In this document: in pieces, positions 29,401-50,266 of the stretch
How the letters are laid out: every line of letters starts with the position of its first letter
Numbering within the stretch: position 1 is the first letter of the stretch
NCBI GenBank assembly: GCA_026745465.1
Contig: JACYXH010000315.1
Span: forward strand, 84,501 to 148,500
DNA length: 64,000 nucleotides
From: Lota lota
Taxonomy: Eukaryota; Chordata; Actinopteri; Gadiformes; Lotidae
Direction: 5' to 3'
Position numbers and translations under genes: made by a program
Notes under the pieces: generated by a model
What the model saw: only the letters and a program-made list of their open reading frames with translations
Database searches by the model: none
Told to the model about the DNA's origin: nothing

Positions 29401-30774
29401 AACACGTCCTCCTCAATGACAGGTGTGTGGCCGTGGGATTCACACGTCGACTCAATAACTGTTGGTCACTCTGTTTCAAACTCAAAGCTCAACTGACCTT
29501 CCTCCTCAGAGAAAGTGGCCTTCCTGTCTTTGAGATAGCGGCCCATCTCTCCGTTATGACACATCTCCAACACCAAGTACACGTAGTTGCTGTCCTCAAA
29601 GTAGTTGTAGAGCTTTAAAAGCAGAGAGACACACTATTAGAAATGCTTTGCTTGGGGCCCCCAGAAGCTGCCACAGTCAGCGACCCCCATCGGTTAAATG
29701 CCCGTAGTTATTAAAAAATACTAATAATAAATGCATTGCTATGGTTGGTACCATTGAGAATAATGTATTTGTCAACGTTTGGATAACGTCTGACGCAAAC
29801 AATACACGTTATATGTATGCAGTAAATAATAACGATACATGTGCAGGAAACTGACGTTACACGGGTAATTATACCTCAAGGATTGAAGGGTGCTTCAACC
29901 GACAGTGAATCTCAACCTCATTGGTTACACGCTGGACCATGCCAGCTTTGTGCATGGCCTTCTTGTCAATCTGCAGAAAGGGACAATGAAGATAATTACA
30001 CACCCTGCACATGTGGGCGTGGCTCATGATTCGGACTGTTATAGACCTGGCACACCTTGAACTGCCAATCTGGTGTGCCATAAGTTGACAGTGAGAATTT
30101 CTGTTGGTTTATTCTATGGGGAATCCATTGTAACGCTTAATCCTAAGAGCCATGTTGCTGCAGGAGCACTGTGACTGAACCACAAGGTGATGCTATACTG
30201 CTAAGGAAACGCAACAGATAATCCATCTAGATAGTAGTTACGTCAGTGTAATAAACATTTTAACAGGTTACTTTTGCCATTCCTAACACAATTGACGCTC
30301 CATTGATGGGAAACAACACATACTATTTTAATACAAAATTTCTTACCATTTTGATTGCAACATCCACACCAGTGTTTATCGACTTTGCCCGATAAACACA
30401 TGCAAACGAGCCCTTGCCAAGAAGGGTGAGGACATTAAAATCCTGAATAAAAGAATAACAAGGCATCTTTAAGCAACAGCATCTCGGCAACACAATTTGA
30501 CTATCGTGGCATAATGCCTACATTATTCATCGTGGTAGATACACAACCGACGCATCTTTCTATCTAAAAACCTGGAAGATACAGCACCAACCACAATACC
30601 TTAATTCCCAGTTCCCGTGTGTAAGATAAAATCCCTTCTTCGTGTTTACTAATCAAGCAATCAGCGGAGAGGTTATGGATGAAATAATAAACGATTTCGT
30701 CCAAAAGTGTCCCTCTGTGTCGCGACATGTTGTCAACCCGGCGTTTGCGTTGCACATGGAAGCGAGTGGTTGTC

Positions 30775-30866
<92 letters not shown>

Positions 30867-31248
30867 CCACAATACCGTTAACAGCCAAACAAGCCATCTC
30901 CACCTGACGCTGTCAATTGGCCAACAGAAACTCAGCAATCCTCCCGGGGTTCCTCCCGCTAATGAGGACTCTGATCCCGTCTCCTAGCAGCGCCCTCCCC
31001 GGGGAGGCTTCCCGGGAGTGGACGGTCCACCCGAGAGTTGAAGCCACAAGCTTTCCGCGTTAACTTAACCAGACACTACGCTTTACTTTCACGTGACAGT
31101 GTTACACAATGTTTGGGCTTTTATTTTTAAATGTTAAAGCCCGTTTTACTGGCAACCCGCGTTCTGATCGTCAACGTAATGCTAGCTAGTTGGCTAAAGG
31201 TAGCACGTTATACCTTACCTCAATTTTATCGCCGATTGAAACACTCAT
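25551..31248 (-). CDS. plk4: Serine/threonine kinase PLK4, complete
   Basis: Coding exons in order: 31219-31248 (ATG), 30347-30442, 29875-29970, 29498-29612, 28429-29383, 28235-28329, 27811-28148, 27520-27624, 27295-27397, 27057-27206, 26701-26929, 26496-26595, 26163-26300, 25951-26057, 25551-25665 (stop). Phases agree; 923 residues against 970 in human. PLK4 is the master kinase of centriole duplication and acts at centrosomes. The kinase domain is about residues 11-265: glycine loop [11 protein letters not shown], Lys41 in VAIKM, HRD Asp136, DFG Asp154, activation-loop Thr170 in [20 protein letters not shown] phosphodegron (about 285-290) matches the beta-TrCP site that limits PLK4 level. 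The cryptic polo boxes lie about 575-770, and the C-terminal polo box about 840-920 ([30 protein letters not shown]). The intron 12 donor is inside a GT repeat. The neighbouring hspa4l fits human 4q28. Confidence 0.97.
26380..26495. repeat. (CA)n microsatellite containing the plk4 intron 12 donor
   Basis: About 58 CA/CG units. Read on the plk4 sense strand it begins directly after the codon TCG that ends the exon at 26496, so the first GTGTGT is the 5' splice site. Confidence 0.93.
30776..30860. repeat. (CA)n microsatellite in plk4 intron 1
   Basis: About 42 uninterrupted CA units within the first plk4 intron (30443-31218). The rest of that intron shows no recognisable element. Confidence 0.97.
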
Positions 31249-31440
31249 CTTGAACCAGGTTTGCGTTATCGACGCATGCAGTTAAACAGGTGTTCTGCAT
31301 GCGTCGATAGGTGTGACATGAGATCTTGAAATCGTGGTCGATGTTGTTACTATGTTCCCCTCCAAAACTTTGCCATTCCGTCCATTTTCAAAATATCCGC
31401 CCGTTACTCCGGTGCCGACGTCACGGCCCACGTCAGAGGA
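31249..31440 (-). promoter_or_regulatory. plk4 promoter and 5' UTR with CRE-like, CDE/CHR and NRF1-like elements
   Basis: On the gene's sense strand, from far to near: a half CRE (TGACGTG, 31429-31435), a near-perfect CRE (TGACGTCG, 31416-31423), and GGGCGG-ATAT-TTTGAA (31387-31402). The last is a CDE and a CHR with the canonical 4-nt spacing. A perfect 15-bp inverted repeat at 31267-31309 then carries two NRF1-like CGCATGC halves and ends 18 nt before the ATG. The human PLK4 promoter is known to use CRE, NRF1 and CDE/CHR sites, so this looks like the same logic in fish. The transcription start is not determined; the palindrome may be in the 5' UTR. Confidence 0.6.
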
Positions 31441-31602
31441 CAACAACGCGCGCCACGCCCACTTTAAATAACACAGCGACGGCCGACCATTAGCTTACTA
31501 GCCCGTTACCTTGACCAAAAGACACGTTTATGTGGTTCTTCACGTTCACATCACCTAGATCAACCAAAATGAGGACTGTGGAGAAATCGCAAATTAAATC
31601 AA

Positions 31603-31608
31603 TTTATT
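31603..31608 (-). terminator. Probable poly(A) signal of hspa4l
   Basis: AATAAA on the - strand, about 670 nt after the hspa4l stop codon. It is only about 355 bp from the plk4 start codon, so the two same-strand genes are tightly packed. Confidence 0.5.
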
Positions 31609-32279
31609 GTCTTACAGGCATTTGCATTTATTTGTCGACATAAAATCTCATGACTTCGGTGTTATGGAAAATGGGTCAACAGAGATAAACCTGCAGCCAA
31701 CAACTACTTGAAGGATTGAGTGCAACAAGCTCGTTCCACTTACACGAGGGATGTGTTCTCTATCCTCACACACTGGATCTCCATTAACTTAACTGAAATG
31801 CTATTTACATTTTTTAACGACTTAATTTTAAGATTAAAGGAAATAAATGAATAATAAATACAATTGTTTATATAATGTAGTATTGCATATGTACTAATCA
31901 ATAAATCAGCCATAGCAATGACCACAGAGCACTAACTGCCCAACCTTCTAGGCAGACGGTTGTGAGTGGAATGGCTGCATGAGATGGAATCAGATGCAAA
32001 CACAAAACGCTACCTAGCTCTGTGCTAAGAAGTTAACTGTTTAACATCAATCAGTGTTAACTCTACTGCATCATTGTCACAAAGAAGATTGAAAATAAAA
32101 TGTCTTTTAAACAATTAATTAAATTAAACAAGCCCAAGAGGGCGCCACTGAAGAAGCAGCCCTGCTGAGAGGCTGGTAAACATGGAGGGAGTGGCCCCGG
32201 TACTTCTGCTTGAATGGTCGATGATGGGCACAAGGGGAAGGGGCACAAGACTTTGGTTCGATGCTGGACAGAGGAGCGC

Positions 32280-40135
<7,856 letters not shown>

Positions 40136-40357
40136 GGGGACCCACGTAAACGCCACGAACAAGTTACACTATTAGGGGGCCCTGTTGTTATCCTGGTTTA
40201 GGGGTGGGGTCCATTTCTCCCAATAGAACACATGTACGCTGGTATGATGGTGTCAATTGCCATCATAACAATAGTGCGTTAATGAACCAATAATAACACA
40301 TTGTTCTGCCATCCTGGTTTAGAGGTGGAGTGAATTCCTCCTAATATAATCATTTAT

Positions 40358-40440
40358 CAGAATCCAAATGTGATTTGGCTTTATTGCCATGTAAGTAATT
40401 TGTCTGGGTGTTTGGTGCATAACAATAATAAACATAGTCA
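40358..40440. mobile_element. Fragment of a dispersed teleost repeat (TCAGAAT...TTTATTGCCA type)
   Basis: TCAGAATCC, then GGCTTTATTGCCATGTAAGT and AATTTGTCTGG. The same motif string occurs at 44976-45066. Such TTTATTGCCAAGTA...ACAAGGAATTTGTCTTGG strings are widespread in fish genomes; I cannot name the family with certainty. Confidence 0.5.
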
Positions 40441-40696
40441 AGAAACATAATTATAAAATAGAAAGAAAGAAAGTAAACCAATATAAAATAGATACATTTA
40501 CCATAATAATCTAAAAAAAAGCTGTACAGTTTGTGCAGGAATGAGCAAAATATGGACCATGGAATTTGCAGATGTTCACAGTATGGAGTATACAGTATGT
40601 ACAGTCCAGAGAACTATGCGCTAATGTGACGCATTGAGACAGGTGTGGAGACGGAACGTTAATGTAACGTATTGTGTCTATGTGGGCGGGGATAAA

Positions 40697-40699
<3 letters not shown>

Positions 40700-40774
<75 letters not shown>

Positions 40775-40775
40775 G

Positions 40776-40826
<51 letters not shown>
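40700..40826. repeat. (GT)n microsatellite with an internal G7
   Basis: Two GT blocks separated by GGGGGGG near 40772-40778, upstream of chmp3. Confidence 0.97.
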
Positions 40827-40827
<1 letters not shown>

Positions 40828-41325
40828 GTGTGTCTGTGTCTGTGTGTTACAGTATTACAAGGGTAGTACATCGCTTTAAAAGCTTTTAACCTAGCACACC
40901 AAAAACATGGTGCCACTGGAACTAGGTATATATCAAGATAATCGGAATTACCAATACAAAAACTACATTCATAATTTGAAATACATTAATCTTCTTTTTT
41001 TATTTTTATTGTATTGCAATGTCTAATAAAGTAAAATAGTAGTCCTAACCTTCTAATAGCCTATCTTTGTTAAATATTTCCATTATGGTGTCCAAATATC
41101 TCTTTTAAAATAAAATAATTTTGCTTTTTCCGAGACTAGGTATGAGGTTGCTGTTGTTAAATGCAGATGTAACTTGAGGTATTATGGGACTCATATACCT
41201 ATGGTACATGAACTCCATCAACTCTGATTGTGCCAGAGGGCTGGGTCATGGAATATCAGGAACAGGAAGTGCCAGTGGACTAAGGCAGGGAGTAGTTAGC
41301 TAGTGATTTAACTTAAAAGGCTACA

Positions 41326-44053
<2,728 letters not shown>

Positions 44054-45436
44054 AGTCTGTCCCGCCGTTGTAACCTTTTCTGCTCGCCCCCGAAAGGACA
44101 GAGACTACTTAGGTTTACCTGGAACCGTTGCTTGTTTATCGTTTGCCTACATTTATCTTGGGGTCCTGTGTGCTTTTTCCTAAGGCTTTCCTGTGTGTAT
44201 AGCATTTTCCGTTTTTTTGTTTTTAAAGTCGGTACAGCGAGAGCGAAAGGCCGTCCTGACTTTACATGGGGGCAGGTTATGCCAAGGCTGGTCCGCTTAT
44301 TATCCAAAGCATGGTTTGAACACCATATCACAAGACTAAAAAAGTGGTATTTTATAAACAAGTATAAAAAGCCTGAGGACAAACACATGATTCTATTGTG
44401 CTTATTTATAATAGTCGTCCGGCACTTTTTTTCCCCCAAAAAACTAACTAGAATCACAGCTGGGTTGTTCTGCATACATTTTTTAAGGTGCGTTTAGTAG
44501 CCGATTCCTTTGTTTAAATCTGCCTACCATATCTGAAACTATTGAATCTTTCAGTAGATATTTTCTGTACAGTCAAAATGTATCTATATTAAATGTGGTC
44601 CTACGTGGATGCAAGGACACGTGTTGGAATAACACACGTATAATTGTGTAAAGGATTTAAGACATTAGGAATCATCAGTGTGGTTCATTTCATTCATGTC
44701 CCCAAATGCCCTAAATCTACATTTTGGTGAGATCCGTGGAAAATGAAATATTTGGTTGGAAATGAGACCCTGTGTGTGTTGTTCTTTTTGTTCATTCAGT
44801 CGGTGTAATTGGGATAGGAGGAGCAGAAAGGAAAAGGTTCCCCCTTTATTTAAGTGGAGAAAGAGGTTGGTTTCCTGAAAGCCACAGCATTCCCTAGCCA
44901 CAGCCAGTAACTAGATCCTGCCCTAATTCTCTTTCTAGTGTTTGGAGACCAAACGTGGAACCGAGGTTCATGAAATAGAATCAGAATCAGAAAAGCTTTA
45001 TTGCCAAGTACGTTTTTTAAACATACAAGGAATTTGTCTTGGTGATGTACAATGAAAATACTTGGTGAAATACAGATCTTCCACGATTTTCTGGCGACGG
45101 AGTCTGGTGGAATCACCGCGTTGATCTTACTGGTGTAAACGTGTGCAGGCCTTTATGATATTACTAACTATGTCAACCAGTAGTGAGAAAGTACACTCTT
45201 AATAGTCTTCTGGACATCTTAAGTATTATGAAGTCAGTGTTTAGTTTTTCTTACGTGTGACAACAATGCCATCTATGGTTGAAGGTTAATATAGAACATC
45301 CACTGTTTATGCTGCACGTTCTTGGCTGCGCGCGCGCAGGGCTCGACGCTAGGTGTCCACGCGCCTGTCAACTGGTCGAGTGCCAGTGAAGGAACTCCTC
45401 CCCGCAGACGGCGCGGTCGCTCGCCTACACAGCGCA
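44054..45436. other. chmp3 3' UTR, spacer and reep1 upstream region
   Basis: A possible chmp3 poly(A) signal ATTAAA is at 44588-44593. A dispersed teleost repeat is at 44976-45066. The last 120 bp before the reep1 start is rich in CpG (GCGCGCGCGCAG near 45329-45340) and probably holds the reep1 promoter. Confidence 0.5.
44976..45066. mobile_element. Dispersed teleost repeat (AATCAGAATCAG...TTTATTGCCAAGTA)
   Basis: It reads AATCAGAATCAG, AAGCTTTATTGCCAAGTACG and ACATACAAGGAATTTGTCTT then GGTG. It is a better-preserved copy of the string seen at 40358-40440. Non-coding. Confidence 0.6.
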
Positions 45437-47973
45437 ATGGTCTCGTGGATTATTTCCAGACTTGTGGTGTAAGTAATATTATTATTTTTCCTCCCCCTAA
45501 TAATTGTATTGTCATTGAAGCAGACTAGAAGCATCGTGTATTACGGCAAGTGTATGTTATATAGGCTGCCCGGCTCATTGGCCAGCTGCAGTTAATCAGT
45601 TGCTTAATATGGCTACAGAGACGTGGTCTTATTTCTAGTACATTAAAGCGTGACTCGGGTGTTTCAGAGGACCTGTGTGCTCATTTTATTGCTGGTTTTA
45701 TTTTTATTTTATTCTTTTTGTAACTAGGCTACATTTTCATTTCAACAAAATGTAGCCCAATAAATGACGGGCATGCAATGGCATTGCCCTTTTACCCAAC
45801 CAGACAAAAGGCGGACGGGGTTGTTTGTGATGAGTGGGGGTGCACTCTGAATATCGCAGATATGAAGGTACGGGGCGGCCTTATCTCTTCACCCACGCGT
45901 TTCACCCCGTCAGGAGGTGACCGAAACACCCGATGACATGTCGCTGGAGTGGTCTTGTATCATGAAAACAAAGGGATGGGTTCGCCTTCTCAAGTTACAA
46001 TTCAACTGCTGCTCTTAATACAAAGATTAAGGCTGTAGGATTAATGTGGCGTCGATTCACTCTGTAGTAATTTAATGGTATTCCATGAAGCATTGCCATG
46101 ATGAGTTGTATTTCTTCTTGTGCTTTTGGACCAACGTCTTCATAAGATTGTAGGCTATCGTTTTATACAGGCCTATTAACTAACAGCAACGTGGGCCTAC
46201 ACATCTACAAGATCGTTGCCGACGTCAATAAAAATTTAGATTACAATATCCTGTTACAAGCATGTTGGCGTATTCGATTCCGGCTGCGCAATATTGTCAC
46301 TGGGGGACCATTTGGGATATTCCACTTTGGGACACAAAACATCCGTCCTCTTCGAGAAGCCCGGTCTATTCTATTTGACAGTCCGGTGACTCTTGTTGTC
46401 TTGTTTCGGAGGTCTGTCGTGGCTGTGATGTTCACATGCCCGGGCCAACGTGGTGCACTTTTATGTAGGCCAGTAATCTGATCAGGTCGCGCTCACAGCT
46501 GTTGCCTGGCCGCTGAACTCCTCGGTCTGCCCTCCAGTCCCGTGCTGGCTGGACCGGAGTCAGCAGCGCAGGTTGTGTCTCAACTCGACACAACCTGTCC
46601 ATAACTCAAGTGAAGGCCGTATTTTTGGTTTGCTTTTAACCACAAACGTGGCAACGTTATTCCCAGTGTTGTGGTTTACTCGCTCTGGGTTCAGTTCAGA
46701 GATTTTGATTGTGTGTACATTTTCTAATCAAACTATACGCCCTGCTGTGCATGTCGGTCAATCCAACTTTTGATTAGCCTACATTTAATGGCCATGCACA
46801 TATAGATTACAATTGCTCATACTTACACAACATGGCCGATATGTTTCTTGTCTTCCAGACTTGTATTTGGTACACTATACCCTGCATATTCATCATATAA
46901 GGCGGTGAAGTCGAAAGATGTTAAAGAATATGTAAGTATATCAGTGCTATGCTTTATAATCCCATACAACATGGAGCATTTTTGTAACTCATTTGTTATT
47001 GTAAATGATTTTCCTTATTCCGTTTCAGGTAAAATGGATGATGTATTGGATAATATTTGCCTTATTTACCGCTGCAGAAGTATTTACAGACATGTTTCTA
47101 TGTTGGTAAGGGGTATTTCTTTCGAACAACAACAACAAACATCAACAGTTGTATATTTCTAAAGGTCAATTGTTGTGTCGCACGGTGAACACTCTTAGAG
47201 ATACGACCACGTTACCAGGGAAGGAAGGAAAGTGACCTTAGAGGTGCTTTATCATTGTCTTGTCTTCCCTGCAGGATCCCCTTCTATTATGAGCTGAAGA
47301 TAGCCTTCGTGGTGTGGCTGCTGTCCCCATACACAAAGGGCGCTAGCGTGCTCTACAGGAAGTTCGTTCATCCCACGCTTTCCTCCAAAGAGAAGGTGAC
47401 CGGCCCATCACCGTGTTCCACCTGCCTTTCCCTTCCTCTTCCCCTTCCTCATGCCAAGCCAAGGGAGATCCCCGGTGGGGACATATGTACCACTATGGCC
47501 TTCGTGTTTCATCCAATTTGTGTTTGGCGCTTGAACATAACTGATGATTCAGAAGAATCATAATCTTCATTTGGTTTCTCTTGGCCCCTATCACCAGAGA
47601 GACGGTGTTGTTTTTATCTCTTATAAATCATTTGATTCATTTGTTTTGTCTGTCGGTTGCAGGACATAGATGACTACCTCTGCCAGGCGAAGGACAAAAG
47701 CTATGATACCCTCGTGCATTTTGGGAGGAAAGGGTTGAACGTAGCAGCTGCGGCTGCAGTCATGGCAGCGTCAAAGGTACTGCTGAGCCTGGACATTTCA
47801 GTTGCACTGTCCAGCGGGCCGCTTGCTGTTAGTCCTGCTTTTCCCTTTCTTTTTGTGTGTCAAATGTTGAAGTTGAAAGCCACTTGAATAGGGATTCTAC
47901 TCTTTGTGGACTATGAATAGGAGAAAACAACTCTATGGGTGTGGTGGTGTGTGTGTGCGCGTGCGTGCATGTG

Positions 47974-48004
<31 letters not shown>

Positions 48005-50266
48005 ATCCTCAGAAGTGTTTTTTCCCACCAATACACAAAGGTAGAACTCCTCTAAATTTGCCTGTTCACTGTACATCGTTCGTTTACCCCCCTCCCCCTC
48101 CAGCAGCTGTGACTGCTGAACCTGCTCTGTGTGCTCCCCCCTCCCCCCCCAGGGTCAGGGCGTTCTGTCTGACAGACTGAGGAGCTTCAGCATGCAGGAC
48201 CTGTCGTCCTGCCAGTCGGACTCGGACTCCGTCACCGGTCAACACGAGACAGCATCACAGCACCGGGCCAGGTCCATGATGCGCAGCAAGTCAGAGAGTT
48301 ACAGCAAAGGTGGGGTAAAACTCTGTACTTCTACTAGCCAATGACAAGAAAGAAAAGCTCACACGCTCAGGGTGGGGTCTCAACCGGTGATAACCGGGTG
48401 TGGTTTCTGGGTGGGGGATCTCGGTGCTGTTATCAGGACGTTTCAGATTATAGTCTTGGTGCGGTCTTTATATGGCCCATTAATAGAGGGGGCAGTACCG
48501 AGATTAGCCGTAGCCTCCAATGGTATCTGAATACTGTATAGGGCTGGGTGGCTTTACAAAAACACACAGATACTCCCCCTCATCCTGAAGCCTACTTCCT
48601 GTTTGGAACAGGGTTGTAGCCACAGGTCACCACAGGGCGGGTTGTGCACATAGGCGAACAACATTACATACATACATTAAGTTGTACCTTGAGCTTGGTC
48701 CATTGTTCTGAAAACAGCTTTTTACTGCTGTACAAAGTGTACACTTTACAGATTGCTATTGAATTATTGATGCGTTTCAGCCTCGCTTTTATCTTGAAAT
48801 ACAATAATGTAATATGTGTTATTGATATGAAGACAGCAATTGATTTGAAATCGTTGCACAACATGAATAATATATTCTAACTAGTAACTTAACTAATTAT
48901 TATTGTCCTTTTGGGTTAACATTCAAAGAGAGCAAATGATCTACTAAACATCTACTAATACATTTGAATGACAAACTTTCATCACAAACGAACCGTGTAA
49001 CCCAACTAAGTTATACTAAAACGAAAGGAAACCCACTTTTGTATGTGTTTTCCTAACACTGTCTCGTGTCAACGGGAAGCAAAGGGAACGTTGTACATGG
49101 ACGTGCAGACGAGTAGTCCCGCGGCTAATGACTGGAGGTCACTGGGGGCCTGAAGGAACACATTATATTTTGGGTTTGGTTTACGAGGTCACATTCAACT
49201 ATCTTCTTTCTTCTCTTAGCCTGTGGTACCGAGCAATATTCCAACCATTAGGATAGAAATCGATCATAACTCCGCTCACATTAATATGTTGCAACCCTCC
49301 AGCAACTACAGCGAAACACTGGGAATGCCGCTCCCACTTTAAAAGGGCAGATGCCGTGTTTCTGTATCCCATCCTGTTCTTGACTCCTCCTGCCATCCTC
49401 TTCCATGGCACCAGGGCAGGAGGATTTTGACATGGCTGAATATGAGGTCTTGGACCACTGTAGCACCGAGGAGCTGCAGTCCCAGACTCCCACGGCCCCC
49501 TGGCCCTCTCCACCCTCCGACTCCCCAACCCTGGGCCCCGCTCCCCAGACCCATGAGGAGGGGGAGGACTTGGGGAGAGGGGTGCAGGTGGGGTCACGCT
49601 CACCCCAGCTAAGACTGATTAAGAAGAAGGCCCCGGAGGTATTGCCCATTGAATAACATGGCTGTCCTGCTGCTGCCTGATTCTAAATAAGCACCCATGA
49701 AGAGTGGTGATTAACCGACTCACTCCCTAATATGTCCTGCTGTGCGTCCAACTAAATCATTAGAAGGCCCAGAAATCCTTAATTAGGGGACTTGGGGTGC
49801 TACTGAATGCAGTGCATGTATTTTATTATTTTTTACTGTGGATCTTTGTTTGATTACAAGGGCTCACAGGTAGGAAGGTGTTCCACTGGAAAAGGTCAGA
49901 CGCCTCTGGCGGGATTCAGGTGGACAAATGGACTGATTCTGTTCGTAGTTCAATGCAAAAACTACATTTTTCATACTAACTTTACATTTAAAATTAGCAA
50001 CAGTTCACATGACAAACTGTATTCTCTGCCAACCTGTCCACTCACACCGTTCTAAATATAGCGCTTGCTTGCATCTGTCCCATTCAACTATGGATTTGAA
50101 AATGGTACGAAAGGTTTTTTTAAATCCCTAGTTGTCCTTTGTTAACTCGACGCCTTCTCCCCTCTTTTTTTAAAACACCGTCTATATTTGTCTGCTCTCT
50201 TTTTAGCCTCCTCCTAGAGTCTCAAGGCCGCTCACAAGATCCAGGAGTGCCCTTTCTTCACAATGA
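45437..50266 (+). CDS. reep1: Receptor expression-enhancing protein 1, complete
   Basis: Exons: 45437-45468 (ATG), 46859-46931, 47029-47105, 47275-47395, 47663-47776, 48153-48309, 49415-49638, 50207-50266 (stop TGA). They give 285 residues; human REEP1 has 201. REEP1 is a DP1/Yop1-type protein that inserts membrane hairpins, shapes tubular ER and links it to microtubules; human mutations cause spastic paraplegia 31. [69 protein letters not shown] and [10 protein letters not shown] match the family over the first 130 residues, followed by [20 protein letters not shown] and LRSFSMQDL. The last two exons add an acidic, Pro/Ser-rich tail ending [15 protein letters not shown]...RSRSALSSQ. The acceptor of exon 7 was placed at 49415 because only that keeps the frame. 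mrpl35 lies next, as for human REEP1. Confidence 0.9.
47944..48003. repeat. TG-rich microsatellite in a reep1 intron
   Basis: Imperfect TG repeats with GCGCGTGCG interruptions, about 150 bp before the reep1 exon at 48153. Confidence 0.85.

Larger units (their letters stand above)
40136..41325. other. Divergent spacer between hspa4l and chmp3
   Basis: It contains two imperfect copies, about 115 bp apart, of a segment starting ATCCTGGTTTAG (about 40189-40230 and 40309-40350). It also has the (GT)n tract and the dispersed-repeat fragment listed separately, and presumably the chmp3 promoter in its last few hundred bases. I saw no clear TATA box for chmp3. Confidence 0.5.

Noticed and set aside
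28410..29618. 402-codon frame on the + strand
   Set aside because: It is antisense to the plk4 kinase exon; the - strand frame encodes the recognisable kinase with matching splice sites.
49405..49656. Separate small gene starting at ATG 49405
   Set aside because: The frame is continuous with reep1 exon 6 through an acceptor at 49414/49415 and continues into exon 8 in phase.
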